A DNA stretch of 62,065 nucleotides from positions 1-62,065 of the forward strand of contig NZ_NPBY01000031.1 of assembly GCF_002272015.1 (NCBI RefSeq), written 5' to 3'. The DNA is from Paenibacillus campinasensis. Lineage in GTDB: Bacteria > Bacillota > Bacilli > Paenibacillales > Paenibacillaceae. Every line of letters starts with the position of its first letter. Position 1 is the first letter of the stretch. This document shows positions 54,331 through 62,065 of this stretch, in pieces. The notes beneath the pieces were generated by a model. The model saw only the letters and a list, made by a program, of their open reading frames with translations, did no database searches and was not told the DNA's origin. A program made the translations under genes and the position numbers.

Positions 54331-55293
54331 ATGAAGAAAAGGACCCGACGCACGAGAAAAATCAGAGAGGGGCAGCTGTTTCTGCTGTTTGTCTGCCTGG
54401 CCATTGCCCTGTTCCTGCTTATCTGGCATACATACGGCAAGAGACCTGAAGTATCGGCAAGAGCTGCGATTCTGATCGATGCCCGCTCAGGTGAAGTGAT
54501 CTACGCCAAGGATACAGACACGCCATATCCTGTGGCGAGCATGTCCAAGATGATGACGGAATATCTCGTCCTGGAGCATATCCGAAACGGAGCCCTGACG
54601 TGGGAGGAGCATGTGACTGTCAGCCGTAAGGCAGCCCACACGACCGGTGCCTCCATCGCCATTCAGGAAGGGGACCAGCTCCGTGTGCGTGATCTGTTCA
54701 TCGGGATGGCCCTGCCCTCCGCCAACAATGCCGCCGTCGCCTTGGCCGAGCATATTGCCGGCAGCGAGACTGAGTTCGTGCGCATGATGAACAACAAAGC
54801 CCGGGAGCTGGGTCTGTCCAGCTACACCCAATTTGTGAATGCCACCGGGCTCACGGAGGAAGCAACCGGGCGCAATACGATGATGACAGCCGCCGATGTC
54901 GCGGCGCTTGCCTTCCATCTAGTGAACGATTTCCCGGAAATTCTCGACTACAGCGCGGTCCAGGCGTATGAGCTGGAGTTCAGGGATCTTTCGGTATTCA
55001 GCACCAACGACATGCTGCATTCAACGAACCCGTCCTACCACGTCCAAGGACTGGACGGGCTGAAAACCGGTTATACCGCCGCAGCCGGATATTGCTTTAC
55101 CGGAACGGCGGCCAGAGACGGGAAGCGGCTTATTTCCGTTGTCATGGGCAGTCCTACAACCGAGGCGCGCTTCATGGATACCAAGGCGCTGATGTCCTAC
55201 GGTTATCATGATTCGCCAAGCCTGAGCTATTATATTCACAGGCTGTTCTCGCGCGCGCAGTCGACGTGGATGCAAATCGGGCGGCTCTCATGA
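54331..55293 (+). CDS. Serine-type D-alanyl-D-alanine carboxypeptidase (peptidase S11)
   Basis: The 320-residue enzyme removes the terminal D-Ala from peptidoglycan stems. An N-terminal signal-anchor (LFLLFVCLAIALFLLIWHTYG, residues 16-36) puts the catalytic domain outside. Catalytic motifs are SMSK (Ser70, Lys73), SAN near residue 131 and KTG near residue 246 (LDGLKTGYTAAAGY). It lacks the long C-terminal membrane-binding domain of DacA/PBP5. It starts 92 bases after the VanS-like gene in the same direction, so it is probably a target or partner of that system, reducing D-Ala-ended precursors. Confidence 0.92.
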   Translation: MKKRTRRTRKIREGQLFLLFVCLAIALFLLIWHTYGKRPEVSARAAILIDARSGEVIYAKDTDTPYPVASMSKMMTEYLVLEHIRNGALTWEEHVTVSRKAAHTTGASIAIQEGDQLRVRDLFIGMALPSANNAAVALAEHIAGSETEFVRMMNNKARELGLSSYTQFVNATGLTEEATGRNTMMTAADVAALAFHLVNDFPEILDYSAVQAYELEFRDLSVFSTNDMLHSTNPSYHVQGLDGLKTGYTAAAGYCFTGTAARDGKRLISVVMGSPTTEARFMDTKALMSYGYHDSPSLSYYIHRLFSRAQSTWMQIGRLS

Positions 55294-55313
55294 GCCTCGT
55301 ATGAGCTCTACTA

Positions 55314-56615
55314 TTAGCCGAAGCGCTGCGTTTTGTACCATTTCACTTTTCGCCCTGTCACCTTATCAATCAACAGGGAACAGAACGCGCGTATGGACAC
55401 CAGCACAAACAGCTGGGCATATGTGAAATAGGACAAGCAGGAGAGAATAAAGTTTTGCGTCGTGCTTTGTCCGATATCCGTCGCCAGCGCGAGATTGATC
55501 TGTAATACGAAGAGGTAGTACATCAACCCCCAGGCGATCATCAGGTAAATATACAGATCGTCGGCGAACTGGAACGGGGATACCACTTCTGGATGAAACA
55601 GCGAGATCCCCCAGTATACGAGATTGACGACAATAATGATATCCGAGATGATAATGGACAGCAGATACCAGAAGTAGCTCGCCGCATAATACAGCACCTG
55701 CAGCTTAATGCGCCAGCTTGAGCGTCCAAACAGATGGTGGATATTCTCCATCACAACCGCAAAGTTCCCTTTCGCCCAGCGCTCCCGCTGCTTCAGGTAC
55801 ACGCTGAGCTGCTCCGGCTCCTGCTGATAGGCTTCCGCCTGAGGCGCCAGCGCGATCAGCTGACCTCTCGTCATAATCTCGAAGGAAATCGCCGTATCCT
55901 CGGTGATCGCCTCCGTGTCCCAGCCGCCGATTTCACGGATCAGCTCCGTCTTCACAATAAAGTTCGTGCCGGGGATCGTCCCCAGCTTGAACAGCTCCCA
56001 TAGCCCGGTATGGTAAATACGCTGTGCGGTAACGAGTTCCAGATTGATGCATTTGGAGAGAAAATTTTGCCCGCGGTTCCTCGCCTTGTTCCTTCCAAAA
56101 ACCGCCCCGTATCTGTCCGGGTCCTCCAGCGCTTTTTCAATCAAAAAATACAGCGCGTTCCGCTCCGGCGCCGCATCCGCATCAAACACGCATACCCACT
56201 CATGCTTGGCATGCAAGAGCGCATCGTTCAGCGCTCCCGACTTGCCGCCGGTTCCCGTGCGTTCGAATATCATGAAGTCCCGGTCGCGGTAGGCTTCCCT
56301 CTGCTTCAGCTCCTTGAGCTTCGCTGCCGTGCGGTCACTGCAATTGTCGGCAATGACAATCAGCTGCACTTTATCCTTCGGATAATTCAGCCGCAGAATA
56401 TGCTCTGCCGTAGCCGCGATCACCAGCTCCTCATTATGTGCAGGGACGAGGACGGTCACCTTGGGGAAATGCTCCATTTCGTCCTGAGACGGAATATCCC
56501 ACTCCTTGCGGCTCTGTCTGAAAATGAACCGGACCGCCCCTCCCATAATGACGATGGACTGAAATACCGCCGCCCAGATACTCAGTATGCAAAAAACCAA
56601 TAAGAGATCAGCCAC
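55314..56615 (-). CDS. Processive family 2 glycosyltransferase, YdaM-like
   Basis: The 433-residue membrane enzyme has the cellulose-synthase-type motifs in order: VPAHNEELVIAATAEHIL (about residues 44-61), DADAAPE (DxD, about 129), TEDTAIS (about 225) and QRERWAKGN (Q-x-x-R-W, about 266), with membrane helices at both ends. It should polymerise a sugar from a UDP-donor and export the chain. I choose GTG at 56615 with GGAGG seven bases upstream. With the ydaK-like and ydaJ-like genes upstream it matches part of the B. subtilis ydaJKLMN EPS operon. No separate ydaL or ydaN homologue is present here. Confidence 0.88.
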   Translation of the reverse strand: MADLLLVFCILSIWAAVFQSIVIMGGAVRFIFRQSRKEWDIPSQDEMEHFPKVTVLVPAHNEELVIAATAEHILRLNYPKDKVQLIVIADNCSDRTAAKLKELKQREAYRDRDFMIFERTGTGGKSGALNDALLHAKHEWVCVFDADAAPERNALYFLIEKALEDPDRYGAVFGRNKARNRGQNFLSKCINLELVTAQRIYHTGLWELFKLGTIPGTNFIVKTELIREIGGWDTEAITEDTAISFEIMTRGQLIALAPQAEAYQQEPEQLSVYLKQRERWAKGNFAVVMENIHHLFGRSSWRIKLQVLYYAASYFWYLLSIIISDIIIVVNLVYWGISLFHPEVVSPFQFADDLYIYLMIAWGLMYYLFVLQINLALATDIGQSTTQNFILSCLSYFTYAQLFVLVSIRAFCSLLIDKVTGRKVKWYKTQRFG

Positions 56616-56660
56616 TGTTCTTCCTCCGGTCATATCTACGATGGACACGAACCCGGAAGG

Positions 56661-57477
56661 TCAGTGTAGCGATGAGCAGCGCCAGCGCCGCACAATGGCA
56701 AACACAAGCGCCCCGGCGCGGATCACCAGCTTCAGCTCCCGGCCATTCCGGTCCTGAAACGGAATATCCATCAAGGCATTTTTGATCCGGTCTGTCAGCG
56801 CCTTTAGGTAGGCCTGGTTGGTCATCGGCAGCAGCACAATGAACCTGCCCTCGTCCAGGGCAAATTTGTAATCTTCATACCGAATTTGCTTCCGGATCGC
56901 TTCCGACAAGGACGCGAGCAGCCGGGCATACCCTTGGGAGCCGAGCGCTTCTTGCACCATCGGGAGAAATTCGATTTTGAACATGGCCAGGCAAAAGTTA
57001 TACGTCTCCGAATAACGATGGGCCAGATTCGACTGCTTGACCAGCGTTTCTTTAAAAGCTTCCTTGTTGCCCAGCAACGTCGCCAGGTCAACTTCCGGGT
57101 GTTTGTGCTGAAGCTCCTCCAGCCTCTCCATCATCCGTTTATTGCGAACGAGCCCCGCCTTGATGAATGCCGCTGCAGCCACATTGGCCGGGATCTGCCA
57201 CAGCAAGGAGAAGGATAACACGTTCACCTCGGCATAGGTGGCCAGCCATACAAAATAAGCAACAATATATATGAACGTAACCACAGCCGAGAAGCCGGCA
57301 GGAGCCAGAAATCCGAGCAGCAGAGCAGCCAGGCAGCCTATGGCGAACACGAGCTCCATCCAGGTGAAAGACTGGTTTATGAATACATGGATATAAACCA
57401 GCGTTTCCTGCAATGGCCAAAGCAAGCAGCAGAACGTAGCCCCACACCATCCGCTGAATCAGTTTTTTATTTTCCAT
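56661..57477 (-). pseudogene. YdaK-like degenerate GGDEF c-di-GMP receptor, one frameshift
   Basis: Read from ATG at 57477 the protein begins MENKKLIQRMVWGYVLLLALAIA, then must shift by one base near 57407 to continue ETLVYIHVFINQSFTW, giving about 271 residues. It has four membrane segments (about residues 10-105) and a GGDEF-fold domain. The catalytic GGDEF is replaced by DEGRF, yet RYED lies exactly five residues before it, as the inhibitory-site RxxD does in true cyclases. That pattern marks receptors and not enzymes; B. subtilis YdaK behaves so. Removing one G of the GG near 57407 restores one frame. The frame overlaps the end of the ydaJ-like gene by 11 bases. In the other frame the 3' end would reach the glycosyltransferase start. 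Confidence 0.75.
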
Positions 57478-58570
57478 GTCCACCCCTACGAATTGCATAC
57501 TCCCCTAATAAAGGAAGCAAGTTATCAAAAATATGCGTATTTCCCTCAAACACATACCCTCCGGGATAACGTTCATCCTGCCCCCTGAGTCTCTGCATCT
57601 GTTCATACAGCTTGTTAGCGAACACCGGGTCTCCCTGCTGAAGCGAGTATACGATCGCCAGGCCATACACCGATGAGGATTCGTAGTCCACCGCCGCTGT
57701 CCGGTCAGCCCGCCGATACTGTCCCGCGACCATTCCGGTCTGTTCATACTCCCGCTTCAGAAACGAATGCAGCGACTGCGCTTTTGTCGTTTCACCCGCA
57801 TAGATCGCCACCAGCAGCTGATCAATCATGTTCACCTCGGACACATAAGTGTATTCCCCGCTCACCACGTTATAGGACTTGGGGAAAAATACACCGTCAT
57901 CCGGCATGTCCTGCAGCAGCGCATGGTATCGGCCGTACGCTTCCTTATCCAGCAGACCCGCTTGCATAAGAGCTTCCAGCACCGGCAAGTCCACATAAGC
58001 GAGACTCAGCGTGTCCGGCGCTTCCGCTCTGGCAAAATCGTAGAAATCCACCAGGTAGCCGTTCTTCTCGGAGCGGCTTAATAATGTATTCGTAAGCTGG
58101 CGGGCTGTCTCTATCCATTCAGGATGCTCCTCCCACTTGCGGGCACCTTCCAGCAAAGCCCCGATAATCCGCAAATCATCCCCAAGCGCATTCGTGCTTA
58201 CTTGCGCCTCGCCCTCACCGCTGAGCTTCCATGCAATGTAGCGGGGCTCGGAGGCAATAAAGTATTGGACCAGCTGTTCATAGCTTCTCTCAAACTCGGC
58301 AAGATCATCACTTGCCAGCGCCGCCTGCATCCAGAACCCAAGGGACTCGGACAGCGCTTCTCGCCCAGCCGCCAGCTCAGGCACGACAGAATCGGCCCCT
58401 TGTAAATACGTGGCCAACGTGCCGTTCGGATTCGTCATATGGGTCATGATAAAACGCTTCGTCAGATTTTCTCCCCCCGCCCGGGTCAGCCAGCCTCCGA
58501 TTCCGAGAGCCGCCCCCAGCAATATGCATAGCCCTATCCACACCGCTTTGCGTCCACTTCGCCAGTTCAA
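57467..58570 (-). CDS. YdaJ-like glycoside hydrolase family 8-type protein
   Basis: The 367-residue protein has an N-terminal signal-anchor (AVWIGLCILLGAALGIGGW) followed by an (alpha/alpha)6-type domain. LSESLGFWMQAALASDD (about residues 73-89) corresponds to the acidic catalytic segment of GH8 enzymes, and TNALGDDLRIIGALLEGA (about 128-145) to the second acidic region. YdaJ in B. subtilis and PssZ-like proteins in Listeria are EPS-operon hydrolases that trim or release polymer. I choose TTG at 58570 because GGAGG lies eight bases upstream, although an ATG at 58585 exists. It is the first gene of the compact EPS operon. Confidence 0.82.
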   Translation of the reverse strand: MNWRSGRKAVWIGLCILLGAALGIGGWLTRAGGENLTKRFIMTHMTNPNGTLATYLQGADSVVPELAAGREALSESLGFWMQAALASDDLAEFERSYEQLVQYFIASEPRYIAWKLSGEGEAQVSTNALGDDLRIIGALLEGARKWEEHPEWIETARQLTNTLLSRSEKNGYLVDFYDFARAEAPDTLSLAYVDLPVLEALMQAGLLDKEAYGRYHALLQDMPDDGVFFPKSYNVVSGEYTYVSEVNMIDQLLVAIYAGETTKAQSLHSFLKREYEQTGMVAGQYRRADRTAAVDYESSSVYGLAIVYSLQQGDPVFANKLYEQMQRLRGQDERYPGGYVFEGNTHIFDNLLPLLGEYAIRRGGHGK

Positions 58571-58663
58571 GCCGTCTACCTCCATTCCAACAGGACGCCT
58601 ATATCTTGGTCATTCATGATTTATTAGAGGGAATAGAGTCCCAGCACATTGTAACAACCGCTT

Positions 58664-58682
58664 CTGTACAAAAACTGTACAA
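58664..58682 (-). promoter_or_regulatory. Direct repeat upstream of the EPS operon
   Basis: CTGTACAA occurs twice with an 11-base period (58664-58671 and 58675-58682), upstream of ydaJ. On the minus strand TACAAT nearby could be a -10 with a poor -35, so an activator binding to these repeats is plausible. Confidence 0.4.
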
Positions 58683-58701
58683 CCTGCCTGGCCGAACAGC
58701 G

Positions 58702-59373
58702 TTACCTTTTTCCCCGCCGATAAAGATCCATACTTTTATAGCCTTGAGCCAGAACAGCGATCATTTCTTCTCTGCGCTTCGCTCTCGTCTGCTCCTGGAT
58801 CGCGCTGTATACATAACGGGCCCAATCCTTGCGATACCCTGGCGTAAGCGAACGATAGAACGCGAGCTCCGCCGGCGCACCGCTCAAATCCTCTTCGATT
58901 TGCGGGATGAAGGAAACGTAATCATCCACGCTTTGACTTGGCTTCGCAGATCCCGAGACGGCCTTTTTCCTTTCATTTTTAAAGCCTACCACCGTAAATA
59001 CCTCGTTCATCCCCACCATGCGATTGAATTTGAGACTGCTTGTCCCGATATAGCCATCTTCGTCCGCCCCAACCCCCTCAAATAGCGAATCCCGGTGAAT
59101 ATAAGTCGGGTATACTCGGTTTCCTTTTTTAGGATAGGCGGCATATAAGAGACCGCCCTCACGCAATCGATTCCCGGCGATGATGGTCCCGATAAGCTGC
59201 TGAAAGGCATTCATATCCAGCACGAAGGCAAAAATCAGGTCGTATTGCTCCTGGATTAGCTCGTGATCCGCATCCGACAGCTCAGCCAGACTCTCCTCGC
59301 CTGCCGGCGTATTCAACACGGCTGTCTTCTGATACTTTTGCAAATTCAGCTTCTCTACAATGGTTTTAGGCAT
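58702..59373 (-). CDS. YdeI/OmdA-type protein with DUF3052-like N-terminus
   Basis: The 223-residue protein starts MPKTIVEKLNLQKYQKTAVLN, a segment typical of DUF3052-like proteins, and ends with an OmdA/YdeI-like C-terminal domain (about residues 165-215; YRKDWARYVYSAIQEQTRAKRREEM). YdeI-type proteins were linked to bacteriocin protection and envelope stress in other bacteria, but the biochemical role is unknown. AAAGGAAA precedes the ATG. It lies 130 bases upstream of the EPS operon on the same strand and may or may not share its transcript. Confidence 0.8.
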   Translation of the reverse strand: MPKTIVEKLNLQKYQKTAVLNTPAGEESLAELSDADHELIQEQYDLIFAFVLDMNAFQQLIGTIIAGNRLREGGLLYAAYPKKGNRVYPTYIHRDSLFEGVGADEDGYIGTSSLKFNRMVGMNEVFTVVGFKNERKKAVSGSAKPSQSVDDYVSFIPQIEEDLSGAPAELAFYRSLTPGYRKDWARYVYSAIQEQTRAKRREEMIAVLAQGYKSMDLYRRGKR

Positions 59374-59563
59374 AATGTACTATTTCCTTTCAGCGTGGAT
59401 GATCCCTCTTACACCTTTCTACTCGTATACACGAAAATTATCATACGTCCAAGGTCTTGGCAATGGTGGACTTGTGTTTTACGACCCGAAATAATGGGAC
59501 CTAACCAAAAAAATGGCACCTATCCATCTGATGACGTTATCGATAGAATAAAGATGTTTCTGG

Positions 59564-59577
59564 TGTAAGCGTTTTCC
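59564..59577. promoter_or_regulatory. Candidate cre (CcpA) box upstream of the GH16 gene
   Basis: TGTAAGCGTTTTCC matches the cre consensus at 13 of 14 positions, failing at the same last base as the box before gntP. It lies about 55 bases before the ATG of a secreted polysaccharidase, a typical CcpA target. Confidence 0.6.
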
Positions 59578-59631
59578 TATGAGACCTTTCAGCCAGGACA
59601 TCTACTATTATTTTATTTAGGGAGGGTATTT

Positions 59632-62019
59632 ATGAGGCGATCTTACTCTTCGGAGAAGCGTTTGGTGTCAAAAGTGTGGTGTTTGTTCTTAGCGGTAGTC
59701 ATGGTGGCCAGCGTAGGTCTGTTGCCGGCATCGAAGGCTCAGGCAGCGGCAACCACCATTACCTCTATGGATTACTTTTCGCCAGCAGACGGGCCTGTCA
59801 TTTCCAAATCCGGGGTTGGTCAGGCTAGCTACGGATTTGTCATGCCTATATTCAACGGAGGCTCTGCCACGCTGCAGGATGTTATCCAGGATTTAGGCGT
59901 CAATGTGAGAGTCGGCGGCAATTGGATCGATATCGACAGCGTAAGCCGCTTTGTCTATAACCAGAACTGGGGCCACTGGAGCGATGGCGGCTTCAACGGC
60001 TACTGGTTTACTATCTCTGAAACGACAGAGATTCAGCTGTTCTCCAAAGCGAATGGCGTGACGCTGAATTACACGCTTCAATTCCAGAACATCAACAGAA
60101 CGACCATTACGGCGATGACGCCTACACAAGGACCGGAGATCACAGCAGGCTTTACAGGCGGCGCCGGTTTCACCTATCCGATCTTCAACAACGATCCGGC
60201 CATTCCTTATGAGGCTGTAGCCGATGATCTGAAGGTGTACGTCAAGCCTGTCAACAGCAGCGAATGGATTGATATCGACAACAATGCGGCCAGCGGCTGG
60301 ATCTATGACCGCAACTTCGGTCAATTCACCGATGGCGGCGGCGGTTACTGGTTCACGGTCACCGAATCGATCCATGTGAAGCTTGAGTCGAAAACCTCTT
60401 CGGCCAATGTCATCTATACCATCATCTTTAATGAACCGGTGAGGAATTCATACATGATTACTCCATATGAAGGCACAACCTTTACGGCAGATAACAGCGG
60501 TGCAATCGGTATTCCGCTGCCTAAAATTGACGGCGGTGCGCCAATTGCATCCGAGCTTGGAAATTTTGTATACCAGATCAACAGAAACGGACAATGGGTG
60601 GACTTGAGCGACTCCGCGCAAAGCGGCTTCTCTTACTCTGCTAACGGCTACAACAACATGTCCGATGCGAATCAGTGGGGCTACTGGTCCGACTATATCT
60701 ACGGCCTGTGGTTCCAGCCGATTCAGGAAGACATGCAGATCCGCATCGGCTATCCGCTGAACGGGCAGGCTGGCGGGAATATTGGCGATAACTATGTCTA
60801 TTACACGTTTATCGGCAATCCGAACGCGCCTCGTCCAGACGTAAGCGATCAGGAGGACATTCCGCTCAGCACGCCGGACAACCCGAATATTGAAGGTATG
60901 ACCCTGATCTGGCACGATGAATTTAACGGAACCCAGCTTGACCATAGCAAATGGAATTATGAGGTCGGGTATTATCTCAATGACGATCCGAACACATGGG
61001 GCTGGGGTAATGCAGAGCTGCAGCATTACACGGACAGCACCCAAAATATTTTCGTACAAGGTGGTAACCTAAATATCCGGGCCCTGGAAGATCCAAAAAC
61101 GTTCCCTCAAGACCCGGGCCGAGTGGCACCATACTCCTCCGGCAAAATTAACACCAAGGATAAATTCACCCTGCAGTATGGCCGCGTGGACTTCCGCGCG
61201 AAGCTGCCGACAGGCAACGGGGTCTGGCCGGCATTCTGGATGCTTCCGCAGGACAATGTCTACGGCACATGGGCATCCTCCGGTGAAATTGACATCATGG
61301 AAGCAAGAGGACGTCTGCCTGGAACCTCCACCGGCGCGGTTCACTTCGGCGGACAATGGCCGTCAAACACGCATCTGTCCGGTGAATATCATTTCCCTGA
61401 AGGACAGACCATCGCCAATGACTACCATGTCTATTCTGTCGTTTGGGAAGAGGACAACATTAAATGGTATGTAGATGGCAAGTTCTTCTTCAAGGTAACG
61501 AGAGAACAATGGTATTCGCTTGCTGCACCGAACAATCCGAACGCGCCGTTCGACCAGCCGTTCTATCTCATTGTGAACCTGGCCCTCGGCGGCACCTTCG
61601 ATGGCGGCCGTGCGCCAAATCCGGGCGACATCCCGGCTACGCTTCAAGTAGACTATGTACGTGTGTATAAAGAAGGCGGCGAAGGCGGAGGGGGAGGCGG
61701 ACAGAATCCGGACGGCCCCGGATCGCCTTCCACCATCGTGATCGGCGATGAGGTACGCGGCCTGAAGCGGACTGGTGATGATCTGTTGTTCTATGTCAAC
61801 GGCGCGACCTTTGCTGATCTGCACTACAAGATCAATAACGGCGGTCAGCTGAATGTGGCGATGCATCCAACCGGAAACGGAAACTTCACCTATCCGGTGA
61901 ACAACCTGCAGCACGGGGATACGGTGGAGTATTTCTTCACCTATAACCCGGGCCAGGGAGCGCTCGATACGCCTTGGTTCACCTATGTGCACGGCGTTAC
62001 GCAAGGCAGACCGGAGTAA
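59632..62019 (+). CDS. Secreted GH16 endo-beta-1,3-glucanase with C-terminal CBM
   Basis: The 795-residue enzyme has a signal peptide (cleavage near KAQA-AATT, residue 43), three N-terminal beta-sandwich repeats of about 115 residues (about 45-400; each ends GYWFT or GLWFQ), a GH16 domain (about 425-680; LIWHDEFNGTQLDHSKWNYEV, WHEE-less core) and a Gly-rich linker. The catalytic motif is EIDIME with nucleophile Glu552, Asp554 and acid/base Glu557. The last 90 residues (LKRTGDDLLFYVNGATFADLHYKIN) are of the CBM56 type, which binds beta-1,3-glucan. The enzyme therefore should cleave laminarin- or curdlan-like polymers outside the cell. GGGAGGG precedes the ATG, and a cre-like box lies upstream. 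Confidence 0.93.
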   Translation: MRRSYSSEKRLVSKVWCLFLAVVMVASVGLLPASKAQAAATTITSMDYFSPADGPVISKSGVGQASYGFVMPIFNGGSATLQDVIQDLGVNVRVGGNWIDIDSVSRFVYNQNWGHWSDGGFNGYWFTISETTEIQLFSKANGVTLNYTLQFQNINRTTITAMTPTQGPEITAGFTGGAGFTYPIFNNDPAIPYEAVADDLKVYVKPVNSSEWIDIDNNAASGWIYDRNFGQFTDGGGGYWFTVTESIHVKLESKTSSANVIYTIIFNEPVRNSYMITPYEGTTFTADNSGAIGIPLPKIDGGAPIASELGNFVYQINRNGQWVDLSDSAQSGFSYSANGYNNMSDANQWGYWSDYIYGLWFQPIQEDMQIRIGYPLNGQAGGNIGDNYVYYTFIGNPNAPRPDVSDQEDIPLSTPDNPNIEGMTLIWHDEFNGTQLDHSKWNYEVGYYLNDDPNTWGWGNAELQHYTDSTQNIFVQGGNLNIRALEDPKTFPQDPGRVAPYSSGKINTKDKFTLQYGRVDFRAKLPTGNGVWPAFWMLPQDNVYGTWASSGEIDIMEARGRLPGTSTGAVHFGGQWPSNTHLSGEYHFPEGQTIANDYHVYSVVWEEDNIKWYVDGKFFFKVTREQWYSLAAPNNPNAPFDQPFYLIVNLALGGTFDGGRAPNPGDIPATLQVDYVRVYKEGGEGGGGGGQNPDGPGSPSTIVIGDEVRGLKRTGDDLLFYVNGATFADLHYKINNGGQLNVAMHPTGNGNFTYPVNNLQHGDTVEYFFTYNPGQGALDTPWFTYVHGVTQGRPE

Positions 62020-62065
62020 CCGAATAATCCATATAAGCAGGAACGCGCGCTTATGATGCACGAAT

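Noticed and set aside
1..62065. CRISPR arrays, insertion sequences, prophage, tRNA or rRNA genes
   Set aside because: I saw no regular spacer-repeat pattern, transposase or integrase, nor tRNA-like arms or rRNA sequence on either strand.

Overview
The window looks like a 62 kb piece of chromosome from a spore-forming, Gram-positive member of the Paenibacillaceae, most probably Paenibacillus. The reasons are moderately high GC, strong AGGAGG-type ribosome binding sites with frequent TTG and GTG starts, two secreted proteins ending in triple S-layer-homology (SLH) domains, CotF-type spore-coat genes, DesK/DesR-like and VanR/VanS-like two-component systems, and a piece of the ydaJKLMN exopolysaccharide operon known from Bacillus subtilis. 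I see no insertion sequence, prophage, CRISPR array, tRNA or rRNA. The first 98 bases form a perfect fold-back palindrome that looks like a contig-end artefact.

Layout. 0-5.6 kb (minus): selO, then a D-glycerate cluster (cdaR, gntP, glxK) with a candidate CdaR palindrome and a cre box. 5.7-8.6 kb (plus): DUF418 membrane protein with a DesK/DesR-like system. 8.7-11.3 kb (minus): stress flavoprotein-fold protein, TPR-SUKH protein, TIM-barrel isomerase. 11.5-17.3 kb (plus): diverged IF-3 paralogue, a frameshifted SLH surface protein, and a GntR regulator (predicted leaderless) with an EmrE-type exporter. 17.6-21.6 kb: spore-coat/detoxification cluster (two copies of a coat gene pair around an alcohol dehydrogenase, then DUF3231 and manganese catalase). 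21.9-26.4 kb (plus): agmatine-to-putrescine genes aguAB and an amino-acid ABC transporter. 26.5-29.4 kb: mqo and an arginase-fold protein. 29.7-34 kb (minus): TPP-riboswitch-controlled thiF-thiE-thiS-thiG-thiO. 34-44.9 kb: TetR/DUF2269, DUF4188, SLC13 permease, an MMPL/heptad-repeat secretion pair with a divergent TetR, and an AraC/SDR/Atu4866 set. 45-50.8 kb: secreted PPC-like protein, a FlgM-headed protein behind a sigma-D-like promoter, and an SLH protein with a seven-repeat propeller. 51-55.3 kb: Gfo/Idh/MocA oxidoreductase, VanRS-like system with D,D-carboxypeptidase. 55.3-59.4 kb (minus): YdeI-type protein and the compact EPS operon ydaJ-ydaK-ydaM. 59.6-62 kb: secreted GH16 beta-glucanase.

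How the genes fit together. Two candidate cre boxes (gntP and the GH16 gene) suggest catabolite control of glycerate uptake and glucan degradation. Thiamine thiazole synthesis is under a transcription-terminating TPP riboswitch. Polyamine synthesis from agmatine lies beside an amino-acid importer. The spore genes probably act in the mother cell or coat. The EPS operon carries a degenerate GGDEF protein that has lost the catalytic motif but keeps an RxxD I-site at the exact canonical spacing, so it is best read as a c-di-GMP receptor.

Data quality. Three coding breaks (two in the SLH gene at 12441-15517, one in the ydaK-like gene) are all explained by one extra base in a short homopolymer. With the terminal palindrome this argues for checking the base calls before calling these genes broken.
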